Shown: positions 16,466-24,923, numbered from the stretch's first letter. The stretch: 33,684 nucleotides of DNA from Brasilonema sp. UFV-L1 (GCF_012912105.1 NZ_QMEA01000067.1:1-33684); one strand, 5' to 3'. Program-made: numbers and translations. The notes: generated by a model from the sequence alone, not told the origin.

Positions 16466-17957
16466 TTGCCTGTTCCTTTACTTGTGTGACAAGAATCAAA
16501 TGTTTAGCTAATTTCATATAGCAGTCAAAGGCATCCTGTGCAGCCTCTTTATCTTTTGAACTTAACTCATTATCAAATTCTGCAAAACAAATTGGATATC
16601 CTTTATTCGGTGTACTTGCAACTATACTTAAGTTGGGAATCCATGTGTTCTGTGGAAATAAATCTACATTTTGAGTTTCAGGTTTTTTTGATAAAATATT
16701 AAAAATCTCGTTTGTCATTGATTGAGCCACTTTAGTTGCTGCTCGATTATACATACTGACTGCAACACCCAAAATTGGCAATGGTTCGTCTCGATATTGA
16801 TCTACAGCAATAGCCCTATTCATAACGTACTCCAAGGCTCGGATGGGATAATGAGCTAACTGCGTAGGAATTAGAACTCCTGAAGACGCCATTAGTGAAA
16901 TAGTATTGGCTTTACCAAATGATGGAGGTGGATCAATCAAGACATAATCATATTTATGACGATATTTTTTCAGTTTTCTGGCTAAGATACGATCAATATC
17001 TGGTGTATTAATTAGTGTGGCTTCCATGTCACATAAACGAATATGAGACGGAACAATATCTAGTTCAACATCATCCCATTGTTTATGAATGAGCGTGTCT
17101 TCTACACTAGTTCTAGGATCAGTTAGTAAATGACTAATATCTTTCTTACCTTGTTGTTCAACATCTTCTAATGGATCTATCCCCAATCCTGTTGTTAGAT
17201 TAGCCTGAGCGTCAATATCAATCAACAAGACTCGCTTACCTAATTTGTTGAGAGCTGCAGCAAGGTTAATTGTTGTTGTAGTTTTACCTACTCCACCTTT
17301 ATTGTTGAATACAGTAATTATCATTGATTTACCTTCCTTGTGAGTTTCTGGCAATAACATTTCTTTTTCGCTAGGTTGCTGTATTTGATTGGCAGAAGTA
17401 TGACTATTAATAGAGAAGCCCAACGTACTTTCTTGTTGAACTGTTTGAGATATTAACTTTAAGAAATGTAAACGAATTTGCTGTTGGTTTTTATATAGAG
17501 TCGCAGTATAGTGCAGATAAGTTTTTTTAGATAAAATTTTGTGAAATATTTTATATTGATTTATCAATGTTGTTCGAGAATACTCTACTATCTGTGTAAT
17601 TTTTTCTTCGTAATTATAGAGTATACGAAAATCATAGCCATTGGTTAACAGACCAAGAACAGCGCCAGCACGGCGCATATAGTTGTTAATTTGCCAAACA
17701 CTGTGAGCAATATTTTTATTTGGTGCCTTAACTTCGATAATTAAATAAGGCGTTGTGAGCAAAACTGAATCTGATTGACCGACTAAAAAGTCAAGCTTAG
17801 ATTGTAAAATGACTACTTGAGACTGCCAATCTGCATGAGTGTAACCCAAGGTAAGCAGGAGGGGAATAACAATCTTTTTTTCTACATCGGATTCATTACT
17901 ATTTGGAGTAATTGCTTTGAATATATCTTGCAGGGTCGAACTGGAGTCAGCAGTCAT
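16458..17957 (-). CDS. restriction-type nuclease domain fused to ParA ATPase
   Basis: A 499-residue fusion. Residues about 8-125 are a type I restriction HsdR-N-like PD-(D/E)xK domain: Glu26, Asp56 in KLDFLVG, Glu75-x-Lys77 in IIEVKAP, then the helix with QINNYMRRAGA and the strand LGLLTNGYDFRIL. A linker of about 85 residues follows. From Met212 comes a complete ParA/MinD-type ATPase: deviant Walker A NKGGVGKTT (Lys220 and Lys225), DIDAQANLT, and the VLIDPPPS strand. GGAG six bases before the ATG supports the start. An AAGGAAGG sits seven bases before the internal ATG for Met212, so a separate ParA product is possible. The ParB-like gene overlaps its 3' end. The domain could cleave or only bind DNA; role in defence or element maintenance is inferred. 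Confidence 0.82.
   Translation of the reverse strand: MTADSSSTLQDIFKAITPNSNESDVEKKIVIPLLLTLGYTHADWQSQVVILQSKLDFLVGQSDSVLLTTPYLIIEVKAPNKNIAHSVWQINNYMRRAGAVLGLLTNGYDFRILYNYEEKITQIVEYSRTTLINQYKIFHKILSKKTYLHYTATLYKNQQQIRLHFLKLISQTVQQESTLGFSINSHTSANQIQQPSEKEMLLPETHKEGKSMIITVFNNKGGVGKTTTTINLAAALNKLGKRVLLIDIDAQANLTTGLGIDPLEDVEQQGKKDISHLLTDPRTSVEDTLIHKQWDDVELDIVPSHIRLCDMEATLINTPDIDRILARKLKKYRHKYDYVLIDPPPSFGKANTISLMASSGVLIPTQLAHYPIRALEYVMNRAIAVDQYRDEPLPILGVAVSMYNRAATKVAQSMTNEIFNILSKKPETQNVDLFPQNTWIPNLSIVASTPNKGYPICFAEFDNELSSKDKEAAQDAFDCYMKLAKHLILVTQVKEQANG
17332..17339 (-). promoter_or_regulatory. possible internal ribosome binding site
   Basis: Sense-strand AAGGAAGG ends seven bases before an in-frame ATG (17322-17324) that starts exactly at the first residue of the ParA domain. 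The position is what one expects for internal initiation of a 288-residue ParA. It could be chance, as the codons also encode a Lys-Glu-Gly linker. Confidence 0.35.
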
Positions 17958-18321
17958 ACTTAGCTCCGCTAGGCATTTAACTTACAATTTATACACTTTT
18001 ATAAAATTTATCAACTGTTATGGCTCTCAAGTAAGTAGTTTATAATACGTGATGCCACAGATAAATAAAGCAAGTAGATTATTTTTATGCAAAGATGGAG
18101 AGCGATCGCCTGTATGTACCGAGCACCTGAACAGATTGCAGAGTCAGGTATAGGGCGCTTGGTGTATGCTCTACACCATCATACAAACGTCTTATCACCC
18201 AACCAAGCTTCGTTTCTCAGTTTCTCAGTTACATATTGGGACTTAAATTTCACCAGTCGTAAAACGACATTAGGCAAAATATACTTTAATTTCAGATTAA
18301 AAAATTTGTGTGGATTGAGTT
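17958..18321. other. divergent intergenic region (nuclease-ParA / MntA)
   Basis: This 364-bp gap lies between two divergent operons. For the leftward operon, a TTGATA-like -35 (complement of 18009-18014) and TATAAA-like -10 (complement of 17988-17993) are separated by 15 bp, somewhat short. Small inverted repeats occur at 18126-18148 (CCTGA/TCAGG) and 18161-18177 (GGTGTA/TACACC). An 81-codon frame crossing it looks accidental. Confidence 0.4.
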
Positions 18322-18612
18322 ATGGGAATTGATGAAGTACTACGACCATTACGAGATGAAATCTTACAAATTGCTGCCAAATACGGGGCTTATAATGTGC
18401 GAGTTTTTGGTTCCGTCGCAAGGGGAGAAGCAAAACCAGATAGTGATGTAGATTTTTTGGTAGAAATTGAGCCGCAAAGAACTTTGTTAGATCAGATTGC
18501 TTTAATGCAATCACTAGAAGCTTTGTTGGGACGTAAAGTAGATGTTGCAGAACCAGAAACTTTGCATCCTGATATTAAAGAACGAATCTTAAAAGAAGCA
18601 GTTATCTTATGA
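18322..18612 (+). CDS. mntA: MntA-like nucleotidyltransferase antitoxin
   Basis: A 96-residue minimal nucleotidyltransferase. The polymerase-beta-type motif G30-S31-x10-D42-x-D44 is intact (GSVARGEAKPDSDVDF). In the MntA/HepT toxin-antitoxin family this enzyme transfers AMP from ATP to a tyrosine near the toxin active site and so silences it. Its stop overlaps the start of the HEPN gene by 4 bp, the usual arrangement with the antitoxin first. Length and order match the family. Such pairs stabilise plasmids or islands and can act in phage defence; here the pair sits at the edge of an accessory region. Confidence 0.9.
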   Translation: MGIDEVLRPLRDEILQIAAKYGAYNVRVFGSVARGEAKPDSDVDFLVEIEPQRTLLDQIALMQSLEALLGRKVDVAEPETLHPDIKERILKEAVIL

Positions 18613-18956
18613 AAGATGATCGCCTCTACTTAAGTAATATTAAAGAATGTATTGAGCGGATTGAGTCTTACACTTGTGATGGCAAAGAGGTATTTCTGCA
18701 AACACTTATGATTCAAGATGCTGTTATTCGGAATTTTGAGATTATTGGTGAAGCAACGAAGCGATTATCTACTGATTTGAGAGAAGCTTATCCAAACGTC
18801 CCTTGGCAACAAATAGCAGGATTTCGTGATGTACTCATTCATGATTATTTGAAAGTTAATTTAAATCGAGTTTGGGGTGTGATAGAGCAAAATTTACCAG
18901 AATTAAAGGCGACAGTTGAGAAAATGTTACAAAAGCGAGAAGAAGAAGGTACGTGA
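18609..18956 (+). CDS. hepT: HepT-like HEPN ribonuclease toxin (DUF86)
   Basis: A 115-residue helical HEPN protein. The catalytic RNase motif R-x4-H-x-Y is complete (Arg73, His78, Tyr80, in FRDVLIHDY). The conserved helix with IQDAVIRNFEIIGEA is typical of DUF86. In the characterised family it is an RNA-cleaving toxin whose activity is blocked by AMPylation of the motif tyrosine by the nucleotidyltransferase partner. The ATGA overlap with the preceding gene implies coupled translation. Both motifs are intact, so the module may be active. Confidence 0.9.
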   Translation: MKDDRLYLSNIKECIERIESYTCDGKEVFLQTLMIQDAVIRNFEIIGEATKRLSTDLREAYPNVPWQQIAGFRDVLIHDYLKVNLNRVWGVIEQNLPELKATVEKMLQKREEEGT

Positions 18957-19347
18957 TTAGTACTCCTTGAGAAGGATCAACTCCCTGGATGTTAAAATTT
19001 TACATCAAACGCGGTTCCATAGGGGCGGCTCCTCCGGAGCATCGCCAAAGGCGGGCACTCCGTGCCCGAAGCGTCCGCTACAATGTCGATGGTGCTTGAT
19101 TGGAGAATTTTTTAAGATTTAAAGTTAACATGCAAAACTCTCAAAGATGCTTCTTCACTAGATTACACCCTTATCCCCTCCATTAAGACCCCGCTCACTG
19201 CTATAATTCTGACTACTTTACTTAAAAAAGCTTCGCTGAGGTCATGCTCTTGACTATTTAAAAATATTAAACTTCACAAAAATTTTCTATCTATAATGAA
19301 ACGTTTGCGTTAAGTACATGAGAATACTTAAGTAGAGGAATTAACCG
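18957..19347. other. gene-free region with hairpin repeats and ParA promoter
   Basis: This stretch holds two GC-rich palindromes side by side, GCTCCTCCGGAGC (19028-19040) and GGGCACTCCGTGCCC (19053-19067), of the kind dispersed in cyanobacterial genomes. Downstream, TATAAT (19292-19297) is a good -10 for the stand-alone ParA gene, though the -35 is unclear, and an inverted repeat follows (19310-19331). Confidence 0.5.
19310..19331. promoter_or_regulatory. inverted repeat before the stand-alone parA (candidate operator)
   Basis: TTAAGTA and TACTTAA, a perfect 7-bp inverted repeat with an 8-nt centre, lie between the TATAAT box and the GAGGAA ribosome binding site (19335-19340). Partition ATPases often control their own promoter, so an operator is plausible. 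Confidence 0.4.
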
Positions 19348-20241
19348 ATGGGATATGTTATTGCTACTGCAAATATGAAAGGCGGAGTTGGTAAAACCAC
19401 CCTCACCGTCAATATGGCAACTTGTTTAGTCAAAAATCATAACAAGCGGGTGCTTGTCCTTGACTTAGATAGCCAAATTAGTGCCACACTCAGTCTGATG
19501 TCCCCTGTAGATTTTGCGAAGCTTCGCAAAAACAAACGGACATTGAGATATCTAATAGATGATATTATTACTCCCTCGTCAAGATCAAAATTGACAATTC
19601 GAGATCTCATTCAGTCTCAGGTTTGCAATCTCCCTGGATTGGATTTATTACCAGGAGATATTGATTTATACGATGAATTTGTTGTCTCAGAAATGCTGCA
19701 TCAACAAGCAGTCAGTTTGGGTGAAAATGAATTTGAAAGGATTTGGAATCGTTTTGAAAGAGTTTTGCTAGGAAAAATTTTAGAACCGATTCGGCAAGAA
19801 TATGATTTTATTATCTTAGACTGCGCTCCTGGGTATAACCTTTTGACTCGTAGTGCTTTGGCAACTAGTAATTACTATATACTTCCTGCTAAACCAGAAC
19901 CATTATCTGTGGTGGGTATTCAATTATTGGAAAGACGCATCGCCCAGTTAAAAGAAAGTCACGAACATGAAGCACATATAGATATACAAATGCTGGGAAT
20001 TGTCTTTACAATGTCCAACGCTAACTTTCTCAGCGGAAGATACTACAAACAAGTTATGCAGCGCGTTCATCAAGATTTTGGTGATAGAAAAATTTGTCAG
20101 ACACAAATACCAGTTGATGTGAATGTTGCTAAGGCAGTTGACAGTTTTATGCCTGTTGTTTTAAATAATTCCAGCACAACAGGGTCAAAAGCATTCTATC
20201 AATTAACTCAAGAGTTATTGCAAAAGCTACCATCCAATTGA
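19348..20241 (+). CDS. stand-alone ParA-family ATPase
   Basis: A 297-residue ParA/Soj-type ATPase. The deviant Walker A MKGGVGKTT sits near residues 11-19 with both signature lysines, LDLDSQISAT follows, and the FIILDCAPG strand is the Walker B region. GAGGAA seven bases before the ATG supports the start. It lacks an N-terminal DNA-binding domain, so it is the chromosomal or type Ib size class. No ParB gene lies beside it; the only ParB-like gene is 3 kb away in the nuclease-ParA operon. It could position a protein or plasmid-derived DNA. After its TGA the same frame stays open for 54 codons, which look like a transposase remnant. Confidence 0.88.
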   Translation: MGYVIATANMKGGVGKTTLTVNMATCLVKNHNKRVLVLDLDSQISATLSLMSPVDFAKLRKNKRTLRYLIDDIITPSSRSKLTIRDLIQSQVCNLPGLDLLPGDIDLYDEFVVSEMLHQQAVSLGENEFERIWNRFERVLLGKILEPIRQEYDFIILDCAPGYNLLTRSALATSNYYILPAKPEPLSVVGIQLLERRIAQLKESHEHEAHIDIQMLGIVFTMSNANFLSGRYYKQVMQRVHQDFGDRKICQTQIPVDVNVAKAVDSFMPVVLNNSSTTGSKAFYQLTQELLQKLPSN

Positions 20242-20406
20242 GCGGTTTTGGTTCTCAAATCTAAACTGGAATGGGAAAACTGTAAAACTCTCAACCAACT
20301 GCGCCAAAAGATAGTTCAAGTCCTGGAAACAATTACACCTGAGGTAATTGCTTCTCTCACTTCTTACGATTTCATTCTTGAAGCTTTATTTAGCGTAGCT
20401 TCATAA
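20242..20406 (+). pseudogene. probable transposase C-terminal remnant
   Basis: Fifty-four sense codons, in frame with and directly after the parA stop, end at TAA (20404-20406). The translation contains KLEWENCKTLNQLRQKI, TPEVIASLTS and YDFILEALF, a pattern I associate with the C terminus of IS630-type DDE transposases. The rest of the gene and its inverted repeats are not visible. Alternative: a former C-terminal extension of the ParA protein cut off by a stop. Confidence 0.45.
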
Positions 20407-20522
20407 GGAATTGGTATGAGTATTTTAACTGATTGACAAAAAGCACTTTATCTTAATCTCTCACCGATAGTTGCAGTATCATCAGGATTTGTAGCCATCA
20501 AAAATTGAAATGCTATGAATGG

Positions 20523-20551
20523 TTGATATAAAACCGTCCAGACGGTATAGT
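20523..20551 (+). promoter_or_regulatory. TetR-gene promoter with operator in the spacer
   Basis: TTGATA (20523-20528) and TATAGT (20546-20551) are separated by exactly 17 bp, a good sigma-70-type promoter. The spacer holds ACCGTC-CA-GACGGT (20533-20546), a perfect 6-bp inverted repeat of the ACCG...CGGT kind bound by TetR-family repressors. Binding would block RNA polymerase, so autorepression is likely. Confidence 0.7.
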
Positions 20552-20647
20552 GAACTTGTGAGTACTTAGACGCTTTTGGCAATCTAACTCTTGATTGTCC
20601 ACGAGTGTAATGCACCTGTATTCCTTGGTACTTGCAAGGTCATTTCT

Positions 20648-21214
20648 ATGGTTGATACCAAAAAAAAATCTCGATCAGCTACTCGTGAAGCACTTGTGCG
20701 AGCTGCCAGTCAAGTTGTAATTAACAAGGGCGTTGAGGCATTAACACTGGATGCTGTTGCTCAACAAGCTGGAGTCAGCAAGGGAGGACTACTCTATCAT
20801 TTCCCAAATAAAGATGCGTTGATCGGAGGTATGGTTGAACAACTTATTCAGGATTTTGAAGCGGTGCTGCAAACTGAGTTTGACCAGGATGATGCACCAG
20901 GAACACCAGGACAGTGGGTGCGAGCTTACATTCGAGCAACACTACGGTTTAGCAAACAGTCACTGGCATTAATTGCCCGTCTTTCCTCAATTGCGACTAA
21001 CTCGCCCAATGTGTTGGAAATTGCCAAAGTCTATGACCAGCAATGGCGACAGCGGCTTGAAACCAGTGGCATTGACCCGACGAAGGCAATTATTATTCAG
21101 TTGGCGAGCGATGGTCTATGGTTCTCACAAGTGTTCCAGTTTGGCACTCTAGACGAACCTCGTCTCACTCAAGTTGTGGAAACGTTGCTTGCTATGACGC
21201 GAACCAACCAGTAA
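20648..21214 (+). CDS. TetR-family transcriptional repressor
   Basis: A 188-residue protein from the ATG at 20648. The N-terminal helix-turn-helix is clear (TLDAVAQQAGVSKGGLLYHF, then PNKDALI), followed by a helical ligand-binding half without recognisable ligand. The frame is open to a TTG at 20591, but the added 19 residues do not resemble the family; the ATG leads straight into the basic pre-HTH segment (VDTKKKSRSATREALV). A palindromic operator sits in its promoter. The next gene encodes a small membrane exporter 111 bp downstream on the same strand, so the repressor probably controls both and responds to a compound the exporter handles. Confidence 0.9.
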   Translation: MVDTKKKSRSATREALVRAASQVVINKGVEALTLDAVAQQAGVSKGGLLYHFPNKDALIGGMVEQLIQDFEAVLQTEFDQDDAPGTPGQWVRAYIRATLRFSKQSLALIARLSSIATNSPNVLEIAKVYDQQWRQRLETSGIDPTKAIIIQLASDGLWFSQVFQFGTLDEPRLTQVVETLLAMTRTNQ

Positions 21215-21325
21215 GTTAGCTAATTTTTTCAATCCGTTGATTCAACGCTGATGGCTTCTCCAGTTCATTCAGTCAATTTGTTCTGCAAATTTTCATGATT
21301 TACCACTTTAAATCGCATACTCATC

Positions 21326-21778
21326 ATGCTGATAGCTCAGTACATGACCAAGGCACTGACTACCTGGTTAGTTGGGTTTTTCCCCTATTTTGAGGTTTAT
21401 GCAGCAGTTGCAGCGGGGATGGCAATGAAATTGGATGTGGTTTCATCGGTGGTTTGGGCAGTGTTTGGCAACTTTACTCCCATCCCTCTGCTGTTGTGGG
21501 GCAATAGCCGCCTGATGCGTATTCCGCAATTACGCGCTTGGCTGTCACAAAGGAAAAGATGGGGTGGACAAAAAGTAAAACGTGCCTTTGATCGCTATGG
21601 AACCTGGTTTCTCCTCATGACCCCGATTCTGGGCAGTTGGACGATCGCCGTTGTTGTCCCCATAATCGGCATTCATCCCAGACGAATACTCCTATTTTCG
21701 TTCATCGGCATCACTTTCCATGGAGTAGCTACGGCTGTGGCGATCGCATCGGGTATGAACTGGCTTACAGACCATTAA
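21326..21778 (+). CDS. small multidrug export-family membrane protein
   Basis: A 150-residue hydrophobic protein with about four membrane segments (about 10-30, 38-60, 88-112 and 117-142) and a basic cytoplasmic loop (LRAWLSQRKRWGGQKVKRAF). The sequence, with FGNFTPIPLLLWGN and GSWTIAVVVPIIG, resembles the COG2426 'small multi-drug export' family. Transport activity of this family is poorly documented. It lies behind a TetR regulator and probably shares its transcript. A second possible ATG at 21344 (MTKALTTW) would shorten it by six residues; neither start has a clear ribosome binding site. Confidence 0.75.
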   Translation: MLIAQYMTKALTTWLVGFFPYFEVYAAVAAGMAMKLDVVSSVVWAVFGNFTPIPLLLWGNSRLMRIPQLRAWLSQRKRWGGQKVKRAFDRYGTWFLLMTPILGSWTIAVVVPIIGIHPRRILLFSFIGITFHGVATAVAIASGMNWLTDH

Positions 21779-21819
21779 GCCGACTTTCGACAAAACTAGG
21801 TGTGAGTTAGAACAAAATC

Positions 21820-21947
21820 ATGTCAAGACTTTTATGGAATGTTTTAAAAGCAATTCCAGTACTGTCAGGTGCTACTTTGCTCCCAGCAAACTGATGTGGG
21901 ACTCCAAATTGGGCTTGGCTACAACTTCCGCCTCTTCTAACCAATGA
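21820..21947 (+). pseudogene. decayed porin gene fragment
   Basis: An ATG (21820) opens a 24-codon frame, MSRLLWNVLK then AIPVLSGATLLPAN, that looks like the signal peptide start of cyanobacterial outer-membrane porins (usually MSKLLWN...). A TGA follows at 21892. After a frame shift the sequence reads on as SKLGLATTSASSNQ, like the mature N terminus of such porins, to TGA at 21945-21947. Nothing of the barrel follows. Recognition is from memory. Confidence 0.45.
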
Positions 21948-22045
21948 GTAAGTTAGGCATCTCACTTGCCCCTTAAAATATCAGGGACTAGCGAGACGCT
22001 GATTCCACTTTCAACAGTTGTTCATTCCGCAAATGTGCAAAGCCG

Positions 22046-24919
22046 CTAAAACTCTCCTGCTAAAGCAGCAACACACCGTTCGCAAATCAGGGGATGTTCC
22101 GCTGATTCTCCTACATGAGTTGAGTAGTTCCAGCAGCGATCGCACTTCTGCCCCTCTGCATTCACAACCCCAATTTTCCACGTATCGGACTGCAATTTGT
22201 ACTCCAAGCCTTGCACCGCTTCGGGAGAATCCAACAAGTCTACCTCTGAAGTGATGAACAAATAACGCAGTTCATCTACTCCATTCTGACTCGCGTTCAG
22301 TGATTTTACTGTAGAGCGTAACTGCTCATCTGCTACATACAGCAACACCTTAGCTTCCAGAGAAGAACCAATCAATTTCTTGACCCTGGCTTCTTCCAGA
22401 ACTTTGTTCACCTCGGTGCGGATTTGTCGCAATTGCTGCCACACGACTGCCAATTCTGGATTTTGCCACTTTTGGTCCAACTGCACCCAGCCAGCTTCAA
22501 ACACTGATTTGTAAGGTGTCTCATAAGGAAGAAATTGCCAGATATCTTCTGCCATGTGACATAATACAGCGGCGATCGCCCGTGCTAAATTCTCTAAAGC
22601 AATCTTCAGCACCGTTTGACAACTACGACGTCGCAAAGCATTCGGCGCACTGATATACAATCTATCCTTAGCAGCATCCAGATAGAAGTTGGATAAATCC
22701 ACCACGCAGAAATTTTGAATTGTTTGGAAAAAGCGGAAGAATTGGAAACTCTCAAACGCTTCGGTAACTTCTTTGAAGACTTCCGTCATACGGTGCAGCA
22801 TATAGCGATCAAGCTGCGATAATTCTTCAAATGCTACTGTGTCCTTGTGCGGATCGAAATCGTGCAAGTTACCCAACAAAAACCGCGCCGTATTACGAAT
22901 CTTGTTTCTGATATCCGTCAGTTGCTTAAGGATATTTTTACCCAAAGGCACATCTGAGGTGTAATCTACCGATGACACCCATAAACGCAACACGTCTACA
23001 CCATAGGCGGGTTCTTCTTTCTGATTTTTCCCACCCTCAATTACGACTTTCGGTTCAACCGTATTTCCCAACGACTTACTTTGCTTGCGCCCTTGCTCAT
23101 CTAAAATAAAGCCGTGAGTCAATACCATTTTATATGGCGCACAATCGTTCACTGCTACACTCGTGAGCAAACTCGACTGGAACCAACCGCGATGCTGGTC
23201 TGAACCTTCCAAATACAAATCAGCAGGATAGCGCAATTCTGTTCTTTGTTCTGCGACCGCTGCCCAGGATGAACCAGAATCAAACCACACGTCCATTGTA
23301 TCAGTCCCCTTACGGTAAGACCGACCGTTATTGTGGTATTTTTCTGGTAACAACTCCTCAACCGAAAGTTCCCACCAAGCATCAGAACCCTTTTCGGCAA
23401 ATATTCCCTGAACATGAGAGATAGTTTCCTCATTCAGCAGAGGTTCGCCGTTTTCTTCATCATAGAAAACAGGAATTGGGACACCCCAACTCCGCTGACG
23501 GGAGATACACCAATCAGAACGTTCTGCAACCATTGGTGTGATCCGGTTTTCACCTTGCGCGGGAATCCATTTTACAGAGGCGATCGCCTTCAGCGCTTCA
23601 TCCCGAAATCCTTCCACTGAAGCAAACCACTGTTCTGTCGCCCGGAAAATCGTCGGTTTCTTTGTCCGCCAGTCATAAGGATACTTGTGGACATAAGCTT
23701 CCTCCTTCAACAGAGAACCCGCCGCTGCTAAAGCATCAATCACCGCTTGGTTTCCATCACCCAGAACATTCAACCCAGCGAACTGTCCCGCTTCATCGGT
23801 AAAATTACCATTATCATCCACTGGCGCAAGGATGGGCAAACCGTAGCGCTGACCTACTATGTAGTCTTCTTGACCATGACCGGGAGCCGTATGTACCAAG
23901 CCAGTACCCGACTCAGTGGTGACATAATCACCGCCGATGACAATCGGACTTTCGCGCTCAAATAGAGGATGACGGTAAGTGGAATGTTCTAAATCTTTCC
24001 CTTTGACTGTGGCTTTTACTGTTAGCTGAGTTCCCAAAACCTCAGATAAACGTTCTACCAAATCAGCAGCAACAATGAGATATTTAAAACTCACTCCCTC
24101 GACTGGAGAACTCACCTCTACAACTGCGTAGTTCAGAGATGGATTGAGAGCAACAGCCAAGTTAGCGGGAATTGTCCAAGGCGTCGTCGTCCAGATAGCT
24201 ACACCCAACTGGGGTAAAAATTCCCCAAGTGCAGGTTTCACCGCTTCGGATAAACCTGTTATTGGGAAAGCCACATAGATACTACGCGAAGTATGACCTT
24301 CAGGATACTCTAACTCAGCTTCTGCCAACGCCGTCTTAGAACTGGGACTCCAGTGTACTGGTTTCAAACCACGATAGATGTAGCCTTTTAACACCATCTG
24401 ACCAAAAACACCAACTTGAGCCGCCTCATATTCTGGCTTCAGAGTCATATACGGGTGTTCCCAATCACCCCAAATGCCGTAGCGTTTGAAACTGTCACGC
24501 TGTTCATTGATCGTCGAAAGGGCAAATTCTTTGGCTTTGTGACGCAGTTGCAAAGGCGTCAAGTTTTGCCGTTCTGCCGATTTCATATTCTGCAAAACTT
24601 TCAGTTCAATTGGCAAGCCATGACAGTCCCAACCAGGAACATAACGAACTTTACGCCCGCGCAGCAGTTGATAACGGTTAATAATATCTTTAAGAATTTT
24701 ATTTAAAGCGTGACCAAGATGGAGAGAACCATTTGCGTATGGTGGTCCATCATGCAGTATAAATAACTCGCCTGGATTATTTTGAGACAGGCGTTCATAA
24801 ATTTTATTTTCTTCCCAAAACTTCTGGATTTCTGGCTCCCGCTTGACAGCGTTTGCTCGCATATCAAAGTTTGTTTTGGGTAAATTTACGGTATCTTTGT
24901 ATTTTCCAGTTTCTGTCAC
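22046..24919 (-). CDS. ileS: isoleucyl-tRNA synthetase
   Basis: A 957-residue class I synthetase that charges tRNA-Ile with isoleucine, with an editing domain that clears valine. HIGH appears as HLGH (67-70) and KMSKS as KQSKS (612-616). The catalytic-domain segments DGPPYANGSLHLGH and WDCHGLPIE are textbook, and the C terminus has the zinc-binding pairs CDRC and CERC. Length is normal for the bacterial enzyme with the C-terminal zinc domain. It begins with GTG, four bases after the stop of the HNH gene, so it may be co-transcribed with that gene. No T-box leader is seen, as expected in cyanobacteria. Confidence 0.97.
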   Translation of the reverse strand: MTETGKYKDTVNLPKTNFDMRANAVKREPEIQKFWEENKIYERLSQNNPGELFILHDGPPYANGSLHLGHALNKILKDIINRYQLLRGRKVRYVPGWDCHGLPIELKVLQNMKSAERQNLTPLQLRHKAKEFALSTINEQRDSFKRYGIWGDWEHPYMTLKPEYEAAQVGVFGQMVLKGYIYRGLKPVHWSPSSKTALAEAELEYPEGHTSRSIYVAFPITGLSEAVKPALGEFLPQLGVAIWTTTPWTIPANLAVALNPSLNYAVVEVSSPVEGVSFKYLIVAADLVERLSEVLGTQLTVKATVKGKDLEHSTYRHPLFERESPIVIGGDYVTTESGTGLVHTAPGHGQEDYIVGQRYGLPILAPVDDNGNFTDEAGQFAGLNVLGDGNQAVIDALAAAGSLLKEEAYVHKYPYDWRTKKPTIFRATEQWFASVEGFRDEALKAIASVKWIPAQGENRITPMVAERSDWCISRQRSWGVPIPVFYDEENGEPLLNEETISHVQGIFAEKGSDAWWELSVEELLPEKYHNNGRSYRKGTDTMDVWFDSGSSWAAVAEQRTELRYPADLYLEGSDQHRGWFQSSLLTSVAVNDCAPYKMVLTHGFILDEQGRKQSKSLGNTVEPKVVIEGGKNQKEEPAYGVDVLRLWVSSVDYTSDVPLGKNILKQLTDIRNKIRNTARFLLGNLHDFDPHKDTVAFEELSQLDRYMLHRMTEVFKEVTEAFESFQFFRFFQTIQNFCVVDLSNFYLDAAKDRLYISAPNALRRRSCQTVLKIALENLARAIAAVLCHMAEDIWQFLPYETPYKSVFEAGWVQLDQKWQNPELAVVWQQLRQIRTEVNKVLEEARVKKLIGSSLEAKVLLYVADEQLRSTVKSLNASQNGVDELRYLFITSEVDLLDSPEAVQGLEYKLQSDTWKIGVVNAEGQKCDRCWNYSTHVGESAEHPLICERCVAALAGEF

Positions 24920-24923
24920 GATT

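Noticed and set aside
18087-18332. 81-codon frame overlapping the mntA start
   Set aside because: Unusual composition, no family, and it overlaps a well-supported gene start.
20591-20647. TTG-initiated extension of the TetR gene
   Set aside because: The extra residues do not fit the family and the ATG at 20648 leads directly into the normal N terminus.
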